This document shows, in pieces, positions 17,069 to 24,105 of a DNA stretch of 37,742 nt (its first letter is position 1; each line of letters begins with the position of its first letter). This stretch comes from Bacteroidales bacterium. Lineage in GTDB: Bacteria; Bacteroidota; Bacteroidia; Bacteroidales; JAAYJT01. Position numbers and translations under genes: made by a program. The notes below the pieces were generated by a model, which was not told where the DNA came from, ran no database searches, and was given only the letters and a program-made list of their open reading frames with translations. Where the stretch lies: NCBI GenBank assembly GCA_014860575.1, contig JACZJK010000033.1:1-37742 (forward strand), in the 5' to 3' direction.

Positions 17069-18930
17069 GCTCCGCTTTTTTTCTGCTGTGCGCGGTGGGT
17101 TTCAATCAGCGAATTCAGCATACGCTCGGTGTTGGCGGCACCTTCACCCAGTAGCGATCCTATTTCCTGAACCATTTGCAGGTTCTGATCAATCACTTCG
17201 CTCAGTCGTTTCACCAGTTCTTCTTTCTGAACTTCGGGAAGGTACATATCGCGAATAACAGCACCGGTAATTTTGTTTTCTACAATGCTGTAAATTGAAA
17301 CATTCAGCATCTTATCTTCGAAGTGTATATCTTTTCCAAGCACATCTTCACCATTGCTGAGAACATATTTAAACAGGTTGTAGAAACTGAAAGGCAGCAG
17401 GGTTTTCAGGTCGGCATTTTTAAGTCCGGGAATCACTTCATTAATCATAGCAGCATCCTCGCCAAGCATTTTCACAAAGCTTTGGTTTGATTCCACCACC
17501 CGGAGGTTCTCATTAACGATCACTATTCCAGCTGGAAGTTTCTGGATCAGAACACCAAGGGTTTGCAGCGCTTGTTGCGCCTGAACCGTTTCTTCTCTTG
17601 ATTGCTTTTCGCTTTCCTGTAGTTGCTTTTGCTTTTTCGACAATTGCTCGTTGGTGTTCCGGAGGGTTTTTATATAATCCTGCTTCGTTCTCAGGGAATA
17701 CGTGAGGCAGCTGTCGGTTCTGGCCAGGCCCTGGCTAACCGCAATGGCAAAATCGCGGCAAGACTCAAAACCACATTGCTCGCAGGCATGTTGAGGTTCA
17801 AAATTTTCATTGCCAGTGGTTTTCAGCACTTCATTTATCTGATCCTCCGATGGCATTGGCAGTCGCTGGTCATCGGGTTGGAATTCACGCGAGTAATCAA
17901 GCTTTGCAAATTGCTCAAGGTTCGCAATCCAGTCATTTTCATTAACGGCTTTTATGCGACGAGCAGTGTAATCAGTGACAAGGGCATGGCGGCGGTAATA
18001 ATCATTGCTGAAACTCATGCCCGGCCCCATCATGCAGCCTTTGTTGTAGAAAAGATTAAAATGGCATTTTACGTCTTCAATGTGCGAACCAAACTCGCGG
18101 ATGGCCGTCAGAAAATTCTGTTTGCCTGCAGCCGTCCGGATTTTGGATTCAAGCAAATCGGTATTCAAACCGGCAACCTGCACAAACCCGTTGGCAATCG
18201 GATACAATGAACCGTGCCGGCTATGCGGCGGGTCGAAATCAGAAAACTCCAATGCCGCTTCGCTGATGTCTCTGCCTTTAAATAACGTTCGTAATTCAGT
18301 AAAAGTAATCACCTCATCCACTTTCGATTTTCCATGCGAACGCGAAGCTTCTACTTTGGCCGAAATACAAGGCACAACACTAACCACCTTGATACCATCG
18401 CCATATTTTTCGCGCATGATCAACGCCATAGCACTCATTGGTGAAAGCAGTGGCACAAGATTCCTGACCAACTGAGGCTGGTACTTTTCAATGTGAAGCA
18501 CAAGGGTCGGACAGTTAGAAGTCATGTAATACTTTCCCTTAAAATTCTTCAGCATTGCGCCATATTTTTCCGCTATAATCTCAACTGCAAAAGCAGTTTC
18601 CGAGACCCACTCAAATGCAAGCAATCGCAACATGCCTGCAAACTTGCGGTAATCGGTGATATCAGGAAATTCAGCTGCAATGCTAGGATCGAGGATGGCG
18701 GCAACTTTGTTTTCAGAAGCCAACAAGGCAGCTACGGCAGGTATGGAATCATGGTAAGTAATTGCATCCTCAGGGCAAGCTTTTAAGCAAGAACCGCAAC
18801 CTGTGCAGCGATCATGAACTATTTCAGGAAACTCCTGGTTCCGACCCAGTTTAATAGCCCTTACCGGGCATGCCTGTACACAAAGCATGCATTGCGTACA
18901 TTTTTCCTGGTTCAGATGAATAAGCTCCAT
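17065..18930 (-). CDS. [FeFe]-hydrogenase-like sensory protein with ferredoxin and PAS domains
   Basis: The product is 621 residues. Residues 1-60 hold two [4Fe-4S] motifs: C11, C14, C17, C21 and C42, C45, C48, C52. Residues 70-345 resemble the H-cluster domain: L1 is TSNCP (137-141), with C140 kept but Asn at the proton-relay Cys; L2 is PCISAK (187-192, C188). L3 is NKGCMMGPG, with bridging Cys C299 but Tyr295 where the other cubane ligand normally sits. Residues 383-408 add an Fe-S motif (C383, C386, C391, C408), followed by a coiled coil (about 415-455) and a PAS domain (about 457-560). This layout and the coupled SpoIIE phosphatase fit the sensory group C type ([FeFe] C3-like). Little or no catalysis is expected. 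It probably reads redox state or H2 and controls the phosphatase; the ligand is inferred. No hydrogenase maturation genes are present. Confidence 0.87.
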   Translation of the reverse strand: MELIHLNQEKCTQCMLCVQACPVRAIKLGRNQEFPEIVHDRCTGCGSCLKACPEDAITYHDSIPAVAALLASENKVAAILDPSIAAEFPDITDYRKFAGMLRLLAFEWVSETAFAVEIIAEKYGAMLKNFKGKYYMTSNCPTLVLHIEKYQPQLVRNLVPLLSPMSAMALIMREKYGDGIKVVSVVPCISAKVEASRSHGKSKVDEVITFTELRTLFKGRDISEAALEFSDFDPPHSRHGSLYPIANGFVQVAGLNTDLLESKIRTAAGKQNFLTAIREFGSHIEDVKCHFNLFYNKGCMMGPGMSFSNDYYRRHALVTDYTARRIKAVNENDWIANLEQFAKLDYSREFQPDDQRLPMPSEDQINEVLKTTGNENFEPQHACEQCGFESCRDFAIAVSQGLARTDSCLTYSLRTKQDYIKTLRNTNEQLSKKQKQLQESEKQSREETVQAQQALQTLGVLIQKLPAGIVIVNENLRVVESNQSFVKMLGEDAAMINEVIPGLKNADLKTLLPFSFYNLFKYVLSNGEDVLGKDIHFEDKMLNVSIYSIVENKITGAVIRDMYLPEVQKEELVKRLSEVIDQNLQMVQEIGSLLGEGAANTERMLNSLIETHRAQQKKSGA

Positions 18931-18964
18931 AGGATCGCAACTTGGCTAAAAGCAAATGATTGGT

Positions 18965-18972
18965 CAAAAATA
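18965..18972 (-). promoter_or_regulatory. Candidate -7 element of the hydrogenase/phosphatase operon
   Basis: Read on the minus strand this is TATTTTTG, matching TAnnTTTG, 35 bases upstream of the ATG. No -33 TTG is visible at a usual distance and the region is AT-rich, so a chance match is possible. Confidence 0.35.
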
Positions 18973-19045
18973 ACTAAAACTCAGATATTGGATGAGTATT
19001 GGTCAATATTAACAGCTAAAGTTGAACTTGGCGCTTCAAAACCTG

Positions 19046-19080
19046 CCACTCCGAGTGGTGCTTTGCACCCCATCGGGTGG
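19046..19080. repeat. Cluster of three small palindromes (CCACTCCGAGTGG type)
   Basis: Three hairpins are chained in 35 bases: CCACT-CCG-AGTGG (19046-19058), GGTGC-TTT-GCACC (19057-19069) and an imperfect CCCAT-CGG-GTGG. The middle one shares the GGTGC-NNN-GCACC design with the three copies at 21528-21639. It lies between the divergent hydrogenase and FKBP genes. It is probably a dispersed palindromic element. Confidence 0.6.
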
Positions 19081-19121
19081 TAAGCGCTGACAATTAACTG
19101 TGCTAAATCCATCAGATAAAA

Positions 19122-19138
19122 TAATATTTGCACCTTTG
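19122..19138 (+). promoter_or_regulatory. Candidate promoter of the FKBP gene
   Basis: TAATATTTGCACCTTTG contains two overlapping near-matches (one mismatch each) to TAnnTTTG, 33-41 bases upstream of the ATG at 19171. The TTTGCACC context is typical of Bacteroidota start regions. There is no clear -33 element. Confidence 0.35.
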
Positions 19139-19170
19139 CATCCGCTTATTAACCAATTAAACTTATTATC

Positions 19171-19899
19171 ATGCGTAAAACAGTTTTAGTAATTCTCCTG
19201 TCATGTTTTCTTCCAGTTCTGATAATCCAGGCTCAGACCAAAAGCAAGAAAAAATCAAAATCAGAACCTGTTGAACAGGCATTTCAGCTCAAAACCCTGA
19301 TGGATACTATTAGTTATATCGTTGGAACCGATGTTGCTTTTACTTTAAAAAGCAATGGTATGGATCTTAATGCTGAAACTTTTAATAGGGGATTTTCACA
19401 AGCCTGGTTTGGCAACGACACTATTTTCACTACGGCTCAGGCAGAAACAATCATGGTTAAGTATGGTTCGGAACTGCAAGCCAAACGTGAGAAAGAAAAA
19501 GCTGAGAAAGCAACAGCGGTAATTTCTGAAGGAAAGGCTTTTCTTGAGGAGAATAAATCCAAAGAAGGTGTGATCACCACCGAAAGCGGCTTGCAATACT
19601 CAATTCTCAAAATGGGAGATGGCGATAAACCTACCGCACAAAACGAGGTGAAGGTACATTATAAAGGCATGTTGCTTGATGGTACAGTTTTCGATTCATC
19701 TTACGAGCGCGGGGAGCCGAATACTTTCGATCTGGCAAGATTGATTCCCGGATGGACGGAAGGCATTCAACTAATGCCGGTTGGTAGTATTTTTAAATTC
19801 TTTATTCCATCTGAACTTGGCTATGGTGCCCAGGAAATTGGCGTAATCCCTCCAAACTCAACACTCATATTCGAGGTTGAACTTGTGGGAATTGAATAG
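19171..19899 (+). CDS. Exported FKBP-type peptidyl-prolyl cis-trans isomerase (FkpA/Mip-like)
   Basis: A protein of 242 residues with an N-terminal signal sequence (1-21, ending IIQAQ). An alpha-helical dimerisation part (about 36-135, rich in K and E) is followed by the C-terminal FKBP domain (about 150-242). The domain contains VHYKGMLLDGTVFDSS (161 on), then IPGWTEGIQLM, GYGAQEIGVIPPNSTLIFEV and the final LVGIE, which are the active-site pattern of FKBPs. The layout matches the periplasmic FkpA/Mip family, which speeds proline isomerisation during folding of exported proteins. With five large secreted proteins encoded nearby, a folding role in the envelope is plausible. It is convergent with the TlpA-like gene, with only 18 bp between stops and no terminator visible. 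Confidence 0.93.
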   Translation: MRKTVLVILLSCFLPVLIIQAQTKSKKKSKSEPVEQAFQLKTLMDTISYIVGTDVAFTLKSNGMDLNAETFNRGFSQAWFGNDTIFTTAQAETIMVKYGSELQAKREKEKAEKATAVISEGKAFLEENKSKEGVITTESGLQYSILKMGDGDKPTAQNEVKVHYKGMLLDGTVFDSSYERGEPNTFDLARLIPGWTEGIQLMPVGSIFKFFIPSELGYGAQEIGVIPPNSTLIFEVELVGIE

Positions 19900-19917
19900 A
19901 TCGGGTAGCAGAAATAC

Positions 19918-21363
19918 CTAAATTCCTAGCTGCTTAATTAATTCCTGCACATTTGATGGTTTTCCGATAATCTGCTTGTCTTTATTGAGCAGAATCATAG
20001 TTGGAGTTGCATAAAGATAAAAATCTGTGGCTGCCTGTCCATCCCAGGCTTTATAATCACAAAGGTTTGTCCAGAAAGCCCGCAAGGAAGAGTCGTTCAG
20101 GTTGTTATTTTCAAGGTATGCCTGAAATTCATCTTTATCATGATCAATAGAAATAGAAACTACTTGCAACTTTTGTGAATCCGACTGATCAATACCATCT
20201 GCATTCAACTGTGTTGCCAATGCCTTGATATCCGGCATCATGGCAGTGCAATGCGGACACCAGCTTGCCCAGAAAAATATCAGAATACGCTCCGAATTCA
20301 GTTTGCTGAGTTCGAAAGGATTTTCATAAATGTCGTTTTGTTTGATTTCGGGCGCCGGATTACCAGGGGCAAGCAGTTTATATCCAAGCATCCTGCGTTC
20401 CAACTCACCCGAATCCTGATCAGAAATGCAGGTTTCATCAACCGGGTAGTTTTCCGCTATGTGAAGCAGCACTTCTTCAAGCCCGATCTGCTCGAAGCCG
20501 CTGATGGTATATTCGAGAAGATAGTTATACACTACTGGTTGTATCATGGCAAGCGGTAACAACTGATCGGTTGCCTTAATAAATTCCTCAGCCTGTTGTT
20601 CGCGTTCATACCTTTGATTGCGGAACAACATGATAAATGATAAGGCTTTACCAGGGAAAATATCAGTGCGAAGTAGCAAGGTATCTGAGAAATCAACTTT
20701 GGCAAGAAAGTTTAACCGGATAAATTGCTGGCGCTCTTCGCTGGAAAGGTAAGGATTAATACGGGGCGATTGATCTGACCGGATATAGGCTGCCAGTAAT
20801 TGGTTCGAACTACCGGCTAAAAACTCTTTTATTTTTTGCTCCAGTTCATCCTGCAACAGGTTGAATTCCTTGATGACCTCAGGATAGAACCTTTCATCAA
20901 CAGGGTATATATTCAGCAGATGCTCAAGAATTGATAAACGGGTTTCAAAATCCTCCTTGGCTTTGAAATACGCGTACCACAAGGTATTGACTTCTGAATT
21001 ATCGAACCTCATACTATCCATCAGAAACCCATAATCAGTAGTAAACCGGATCCTATCCTCACCGGCAAAAAGAAATTCAAGAATGTTGTTCCTGCCAGCA
21101 GGGTCAATCCTAAGCCTGTATTGCCCGATTTGAGGCATTTCATCAAGTGTGATCCTGAAAGAACCATCACTTTTAGATTGCACTTCAGAAACATTCGTTT
21201 CCTTGTGACCCAACAAACGGTTCAGGATAATTTTACTTTCAGACATATTCCTGATCTGCCCTTCGAACACAAATTTTGGCGGATTCTGGCAAGAAACCTG
21301 CGAAACGATGGATAAGCCAAGTGCTACCATCACAAGCACTGAGATGAGGTGATTTTTTTTCAT
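19918..21363 (-). CDS. Exported TlpA-like thiol-disulfide oxidoreductase with DUF4369-like N-terminus
   Basis: The product is 481 residues. It has a signal sequence ending near VSCQ (Cys 25), a possible lipidation site though the lipobox is weak. Residues 30-120 are a beta-rich domain resembling DUF4369 (FVFEGQIRNMSESKIILNR), followed by a helical middle. The C-terminal thioredoxin fold (about 335-481) carries WCPHC (W368, C369, C372). It has the usual TlpA surroundings: APEI before it and a cis-Pro in ATPTMILL. It should reduce or exchange disulfides in the periplasm or at the surface, which is a very common architecture in Bacteroidota. The partner substrate is unknown. Its downstream neighbour (FKBP) is convergent. 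Confidence 0.87.
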   Translation of the reverse strand: MKKNHLISVLVMVALGLSIVSQVSCQNPPKFVFEGQIRNMSESKIILNRLLGHKETNVSEVQSKSDGSFRITLDEMPQIGQYRLRIDPAGRNNILEFLFAGEDRIRFTTDYGFLMDSMRFDNSEVNTLWYAYFKAKEDFETRLSILEHLLNIYPVDERFYPEVIKEFNLLQDELEQKIKEFLAGSSNQLLAAYIRSDQSPRINPYLSSEERQQFIRLNFLAKVDFSDTLLLRTDIFPGKALSFIMLFRNQRYEREQQAEEFIKATDQLLPLAMIQPVVYNYLLEYTISGFEQIGLEEVLLHIAENYPVDETCISDQDSGELERRMLGYKLLAPGNPAPEIKQNDIYENPFELSKLNSERILIFFWASWCPHCTAMMPDIKALATQLNADGIDQSDSQKLQVVSISIDHDKDEFQAYLENNNLNDSSLRAFWTNLCDYKAWDGQAATDFYLYATPTMILLNKDKQIIGKPSNVQELIKQLGI

Positions 21364-21527
21364 ACGGCAAAATTACTGAATCAAAACGTATCCGGTACCA
21401 GTATTATTTGAACTACACTTGCACGGAGCATCCTTCACTTTAAATCCATGCTGACAAAGATCAGTTTTATCTATTATTGTTTTACGTTAAAATCTTAACG
21501 AACTGCCTGACGATCAAGAAATACTCA

Positions 21528-21639
21528 GGTGCAGCGCATCGTAATAATTGTTGAGTAGATGACCCAAAAACATCAAAGGTGCAGCGCACCGTTATATTAG
21601 AATAAAAGTTCCAGAAAACACCAGAGGTGCAGCGCACCG
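21528..21639. repeat. Three palindromic repeats GGTGCAGCGCACCG at 48-50 bp spacing
   Basis: Copies lie at 21528-21541 (GGTGCAGCGCATCG), 21578-21591 and 21626-21639 (both GGTGCAGCGCACCG). Each forms GGTGC-AGC-GCACC; the single change in the first copy keeps pairing as a G-U wobble. The text between copies is also related (CATCAAA or CACCAGA just before each), so the real unit is about 48-50 bases. This is not CRISPR: there are too few copies, the repeat is short and no cas genes lie nearby. A REP-like dispersed element fits better. Confidence 0.8.
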
Positions 21640-21724
21640 AAATGCAATATATCAGACAACAGTTCTGATCTGAAATTTGGGTCTGCACCTAAAAGGCTAA
21701 TAAACATCGATAAATTATGTGATC

Positions 21725-21749
21725 TCTATGTGGCTATATGTCTATGTGG
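21725..21749. repeat. TCTATGTGG twofold phrase
   Basis: TCTATGTGG occurs at 21725-21733 and 21741-21749, separated by CTATATG. It is a short phrase-type repeat of the same general class as the other intergenic tracts in the window. Confidence 0.5.
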
Positions 21750-21804
21750 TTCAAAACTTCAAAATTAACCCCTGTCACGGGTTTCAAAATCTAAAAAAAA
21801 GTTG

Positions 21805-21812
21805 TTCCTTTG
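21805..21812 (+). promoter_or_regulatory. Candidate -7 element of the rpsP operon
   Basis: TTCCTTTG differs from TAnnTTTG at one position and is followed by CACCC, as for other Bacteroidota promoters. It lies 41 bases upstream of the rpsP ATG. No convincing -33 TTG is visible. Confidence 0.35.
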
Positions 21813-21852
21813 CACCCTTATTTTCAAAAAATACAATTAACAAGTTTAATTT

Positions 21853-22686
21853 ATGCCAACAAAGATCAGATTACAGCGCCATGGTAGGAAAGCAAAGGCT
21901 TTCTATCATATTGTAATTGCGGATGGTCGAGCACCACGTGACGGAAGATTTATTGAGAAGATTGGCACTTACAATCCTCTAACCAAACCCGCCGACATTG
22001 ACCTTGACTTCGACCGCGCATTACATTGGCTGCAAACCGGGGCCCAGCCCACCGATACGGTTCGCGCCATATTTTCCTACAAAGGACTCCTCTATAAATT
22101 TCATTTATTGAATGGAGTTAAAAAGGGAGCTCTCACCCCAGAGCAAGTTGAAGAAAAATTCACCGCCTGGCTCGAAGAAAAAGAGTCAAAAATCAAGGCC
22201 AAAGTAAGAGAGCAGGAATTGCTGCAAAAGGAGGGGATTAAGAAAGTTAAGGAAGAAGAAAGCAAACTGAATGAAGCCCGTGCAGCCGAATTACTAAAAA
22301 AACAGGCAAAAGAGGCTGAAAGAAAAGCGGCAAAACTTCGCCCGGTAGTTGAAGAACAGGAAGAAGCTGTTGCTGAACCGGAAGTGGCTACTGCCGAAAA
22401 CGAACCCATTGAGGAAACTCCTGTAGCAACAGAACCTGAAGTCATAGCAGAAGAAACCAAAGAACCTGAGGTTATTGCAGAAGAAACTAAAGAACCCGAA
22501 GCAGTTGCTGAAGTTGCAGAACCTGCAGAAGAAACTAAGGTTGCTGAAGTTACCGAACCTAATGAAGCTGCTGAGACTACTGAAGTTGCCGAGCCTGCTG
22601 AAGAAAAAGAAGCGGACGCAGCAACTCCTCAAACCGACGAAGAAGTTGAAGAAATTCAGGAGCCAAAACCTGAAAAACCAGAGTAA
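21853..22686 (+). CDS. rpsP: 30S ribosomal protein S16 with a very long acidic C-terminal tail
   Basis: The product is 277 residues, against about 80-90 for a basic bacterial S16 and somewhat under 200 in many Bacteroidota. Residues 1-80 are the S16 core ([20 protein letters not shown], then [12 protein letters not shown]-like and GTYNPLT), which binds 16S rRNA early in 30S assembly. Residues 95-163 are a K/E-rich, likely helical linker. Residues 164-277 are low-complexity, rich in E, A, P, V and T, with [10 protein letters not shown] repeated twice in a row (194-213). The tail is probably disordered. It lies first in an operon with rimM, whose product matures the same part of the 30S subunit. 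The ATG at 21853 gives the exact conserved N-terminus. Confidence 0.95.
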   Translation: MPTKIRLQRHGRKAKAFYHIVIADGRAPRDGRFIEKIGTYNPLTKPADIDLDFDRALHWLQTGAQPTDTVRAIFSYKGLLYKFHLLNGVKKGALTPEQVEEKFTAWLEEKESKIKAKVREQELLQKEGIKKVKEEESKLNEARAAELLKKQAKEAERKAAKLRPVVEEQEEAVAEPEVATAENEPIEETPVATEPEVIAEETKEPEVIAEETKEPEAVAEVAEPAEETKVAEVTEPNEAAETTEVAEPAEEKEADAATPQTDEEVEEIQEPKPEKPE

Positions 22687-22705
22687 AGCAAACACAACAC
22701 ATCAG

Positions 22706-22736
22706 AGGCTGCCTCCCAAAGGTGGCCTTTTTTTTT
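22706..22736 (+). terminator. Intrinsic terminator after rpsP
   Basis: AGGCTGCC (22706-22713) pairs with GGTGGCCT (22721-22728) through two wobbles, followed by nine T. It lies 20 bases after the rpsP stop. It should at least attenuate read-through into rimM, which has its own promoter candidate just downstream. Confidence 0.8.
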
Positions 22737-22792
22737 GCCAGTTGTTGTGCGAACCAGAAAAACTGCGCTGCATCATTTTGCATATCTTTGAC

Positions 22793-22800
22793 GTTCATTC
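22793..22800 (+). promoter_or_regulatory. Candidate promoter of rimM-trmN6
   Basis: TATCTTTG is a perfect TAnnTTTG match 47 bases upstream of the rimM ATG and directly after the rpsP terminator. A -33 TTG is not clear at the expected spacing. Together with the terminator it suggests that rimM is transcribed separately from rpsP. Confidence 0.5.
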
Positions 22801-22846
22801 GTGGAAAAGGAATTTGCTTTAAATCTTAAAATAATTAACAACTATT

Positions 22847-23374
22847 ATGGAAATTGAGGGCCACTACTATCTTGGCAAAATTCTGAAACCCATTGGATTG
22901 GATGGCCATCTTTTAATGTTTCTGGATGTTGATGATGCCTCCAATTACCAAAACCTTGATGCTATTTTTGCGTCTATTGGTGGAAACCTGATTCCATTCC
23001 TGATCGAAGAAATTAACTTGCGACCGGGCAAACAAGCACAGGTCAAATTTCAGGATATTGACAGTATTGATCAAACCGATCTGCTAACAGGCGCATCTGT
23101 CTACCTTCCCATAGCTGCCTTGCCAGGCTTGGGCGAGAACCAATTTTATTATCACGAAATAATTGGTTTTAATGTCATTGACAAGAACTTCGGGGAATTG
23201 GGCGAAATTGAAAAAGTACTGGATTATCCTTTGCAGGCTCTTTTACAGGTGATGCATGGCGATAAAGAAATACTCATTCCGGTTGCCGACGAAATAATCA
23301 GTAAGGTTGACAAGCAACAGCGGGTCATACACATAGATGCGCCCGAAGGTTTGATTGAAATGTATCTCGAATAA
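22847..23374 (+). CDS. rimM: Ribosome maturation factor RimM
   Basis: A protein of 175 residues, the usual size. The N-terminal RimM beta-barrel begins YYLGKILKPIGLDGHL (4-19), where the G-x-I-x-K-x-x-G-x-x-G pattern is diagnostic. The C-terminal PRC-barrel domain starts at about residue 100 (FYYHEIIGFNVID) and includes VLDYPLQALLQV and EILIPVADEIISKVD. RimM binds S19 and promotes maturation of the 3' domain of the 30S subunit. It sits between rpsP and trmN6; trmD and rplS, which follow in many other phyla, are absent here. The stop codon is 4 bases before the trmN6 start, so the two are co-translated. Confidence 0.95.
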   Translation: MEIEGHYYLGKILKPIGLDGHLLMFLDVDDASNYQNLDAIFASIGGNLIPFLIEEINLRPGKQAQVKFQDIDSIDQTDLLTGASVYLPIAALPGLGENQFYYHEIIGFNVIDKNFGELGEIEKVLDYPLQALLQVMHGDKEILIPVADEIISKVDKQQRVIHIDAPEGLIEMYLE

Positions 23375-23378
23375 ATTC

Positions 23379-24095
23379 ATGAACCAGGCTTTCAGGTTTA
23401 AGCAGTTCCAGGTAAACGACAACCTTAGCACCATGAAGGTTGGAACCGATGCCGTGTTGCTTGGTGCATGGGCCACCCCACCCACGGAAGGAAGAATACT
23501 TGATATCGGAACAGGTTGTGGTGTGATAGCCCTGATGATGGCCCAAAAATCCAACGCCCATATTACAGCCATTGACATCCACGAACCAAGCGTCCAACAA
23601 GCTCAAGATAATTTCGGATTAAGTCCCTGGTCGGAAAGGCTTAATGCCATAAATATCAGCCTCGAAGATTTTACTTCCACTCATAAAAACTGCTTTGATT
23701 TCATCGTTTCGAACCCGCCTTATTTCATAAACTCCCTGAAACCCTGTAAAGACGGCCTGCTGTTAGCAAAACATGCTGATGACAGGTTTATGGATGTGTT
23801 TATCAGCAGCATCGCAACCTTGCTAAAAAATACAGGAAAAGCCGCGTTCATCATCCCGCCAAATTTATTGGAGGCAATGCTGAGAAAAAGCGTTGATAAG
23901 GGATTGTTCATGGTTCGCAAGGCAAACATCTTTAGCAAGCCTGGAACAGCCCAAACAAGGGTAGTGCTTGAATTTGCCATGCAGCAAACCGGTTCAGCAG
24001 AGGAGGAAACAATTTTTATAAGGAATGCTAATCACAGCTATACTGAGGCGTATAAAGCGCTTACCAACGACTTTTACCTCTTTCTAAACGAATAA
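23379..24095 (+). CDS. trmN6: tRNA1(Val) (adenine37-N6)-methyltransferase TrmN6
   Basis: The product is 238 residues from the ATG at 23379. It is an S-adenosylmethionine-dependent methyltransferase of the Rossmann type: the SAM-binding motif is DIGTGCGVIALMMAQ, followed by ITAIDIHE and the catalytic NPPY (VSNPPYFINS) that identifies N6-adenine enzymes. The N-terminal FRFKQFQVNDNLSTMKVGTD pattern is typical of TrmN6/YfiC, which modifies A37 of tRNA-Val. A longer reading starts at 23355 but overlaps rimM by 20 bases and adds MKCISNKF, which is absent from the family pattern, so I use the later ATG, 4 bases after the rimM stop. It converges on the OMP gene with 10 bp between stops. Confidence 0.9.
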   Translation: MNQAFRFKQFQVNDNLSTMKVGTDAVLLGAWATPPTEGRILDIGTGCGVIALMMAQKSNAHITAIDIHEPSVQQAQDNFGLSPWSERLNAINISLEDFTSTHKNCFDFIVSNPPYFINSLKPCKDGLLLAKHADDRFMDVFISSIATLLKNTGKAAFIIPPNLLEAMLRKSVDKGLFMVRKANIFSKPGTAQTRVVLEFAMQQTGSAEEETIFIRNANHSYTEAYKALTNDFYLFLNE

Positions 24096-24105
24096 AATCT
24101 TTGCG

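Larger units (their letters stand above)
21364..21852. other. Repeat-rich intergenic region before rpsP
   Basis: 489 bases without a gene. It holds three copies of a short palindromic repeat (21528-21639), a twofold TCTATGTGG phrase (21725-21749) and an rpsP promoter candidate (21805). The first 160 bases show nothing I can name. A 68-residue minus-strand ORF across the palindromes has RCT-type repeats because it reads the repeat and is not credible. Confidence 0.6.

Noticed and set aside
17065-18930. A catalytic H2-producing hydrogenase
   Set aside because: The proton-relay Cys and a cubane ligand are absent, a PAS domain follows, and a phosphatase gene is coupled; sensing fits better.
21528-21639. 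Possible CRISPR array
   Set aside because: Only three 14-base repeats, related text between copies, and no cas genes nearby. A palindromic dispersed repeat explains it better.
21482-21688. A 68-residue minus-strand ORF with repeated RCT motifs
   Set aside because: It reads straight through the three palindromic repeats, which explain its internal repetition; it has no start context or family.
22101-22695. Antisense ORFs opposite the rpsP tail, rich in Ser or Phe
   Set aside because: They are mirror images of the low-complexity GAA/GCT-rich tail; no start or family supports them.
23355-23378. Longer N-terminus for trmN6 (MKCISNKF)
   Set aside because: It overlaps rimM by 20 bases and does not fit the family start; the ATG at 23379 does, 4 bases after the rimM stop.
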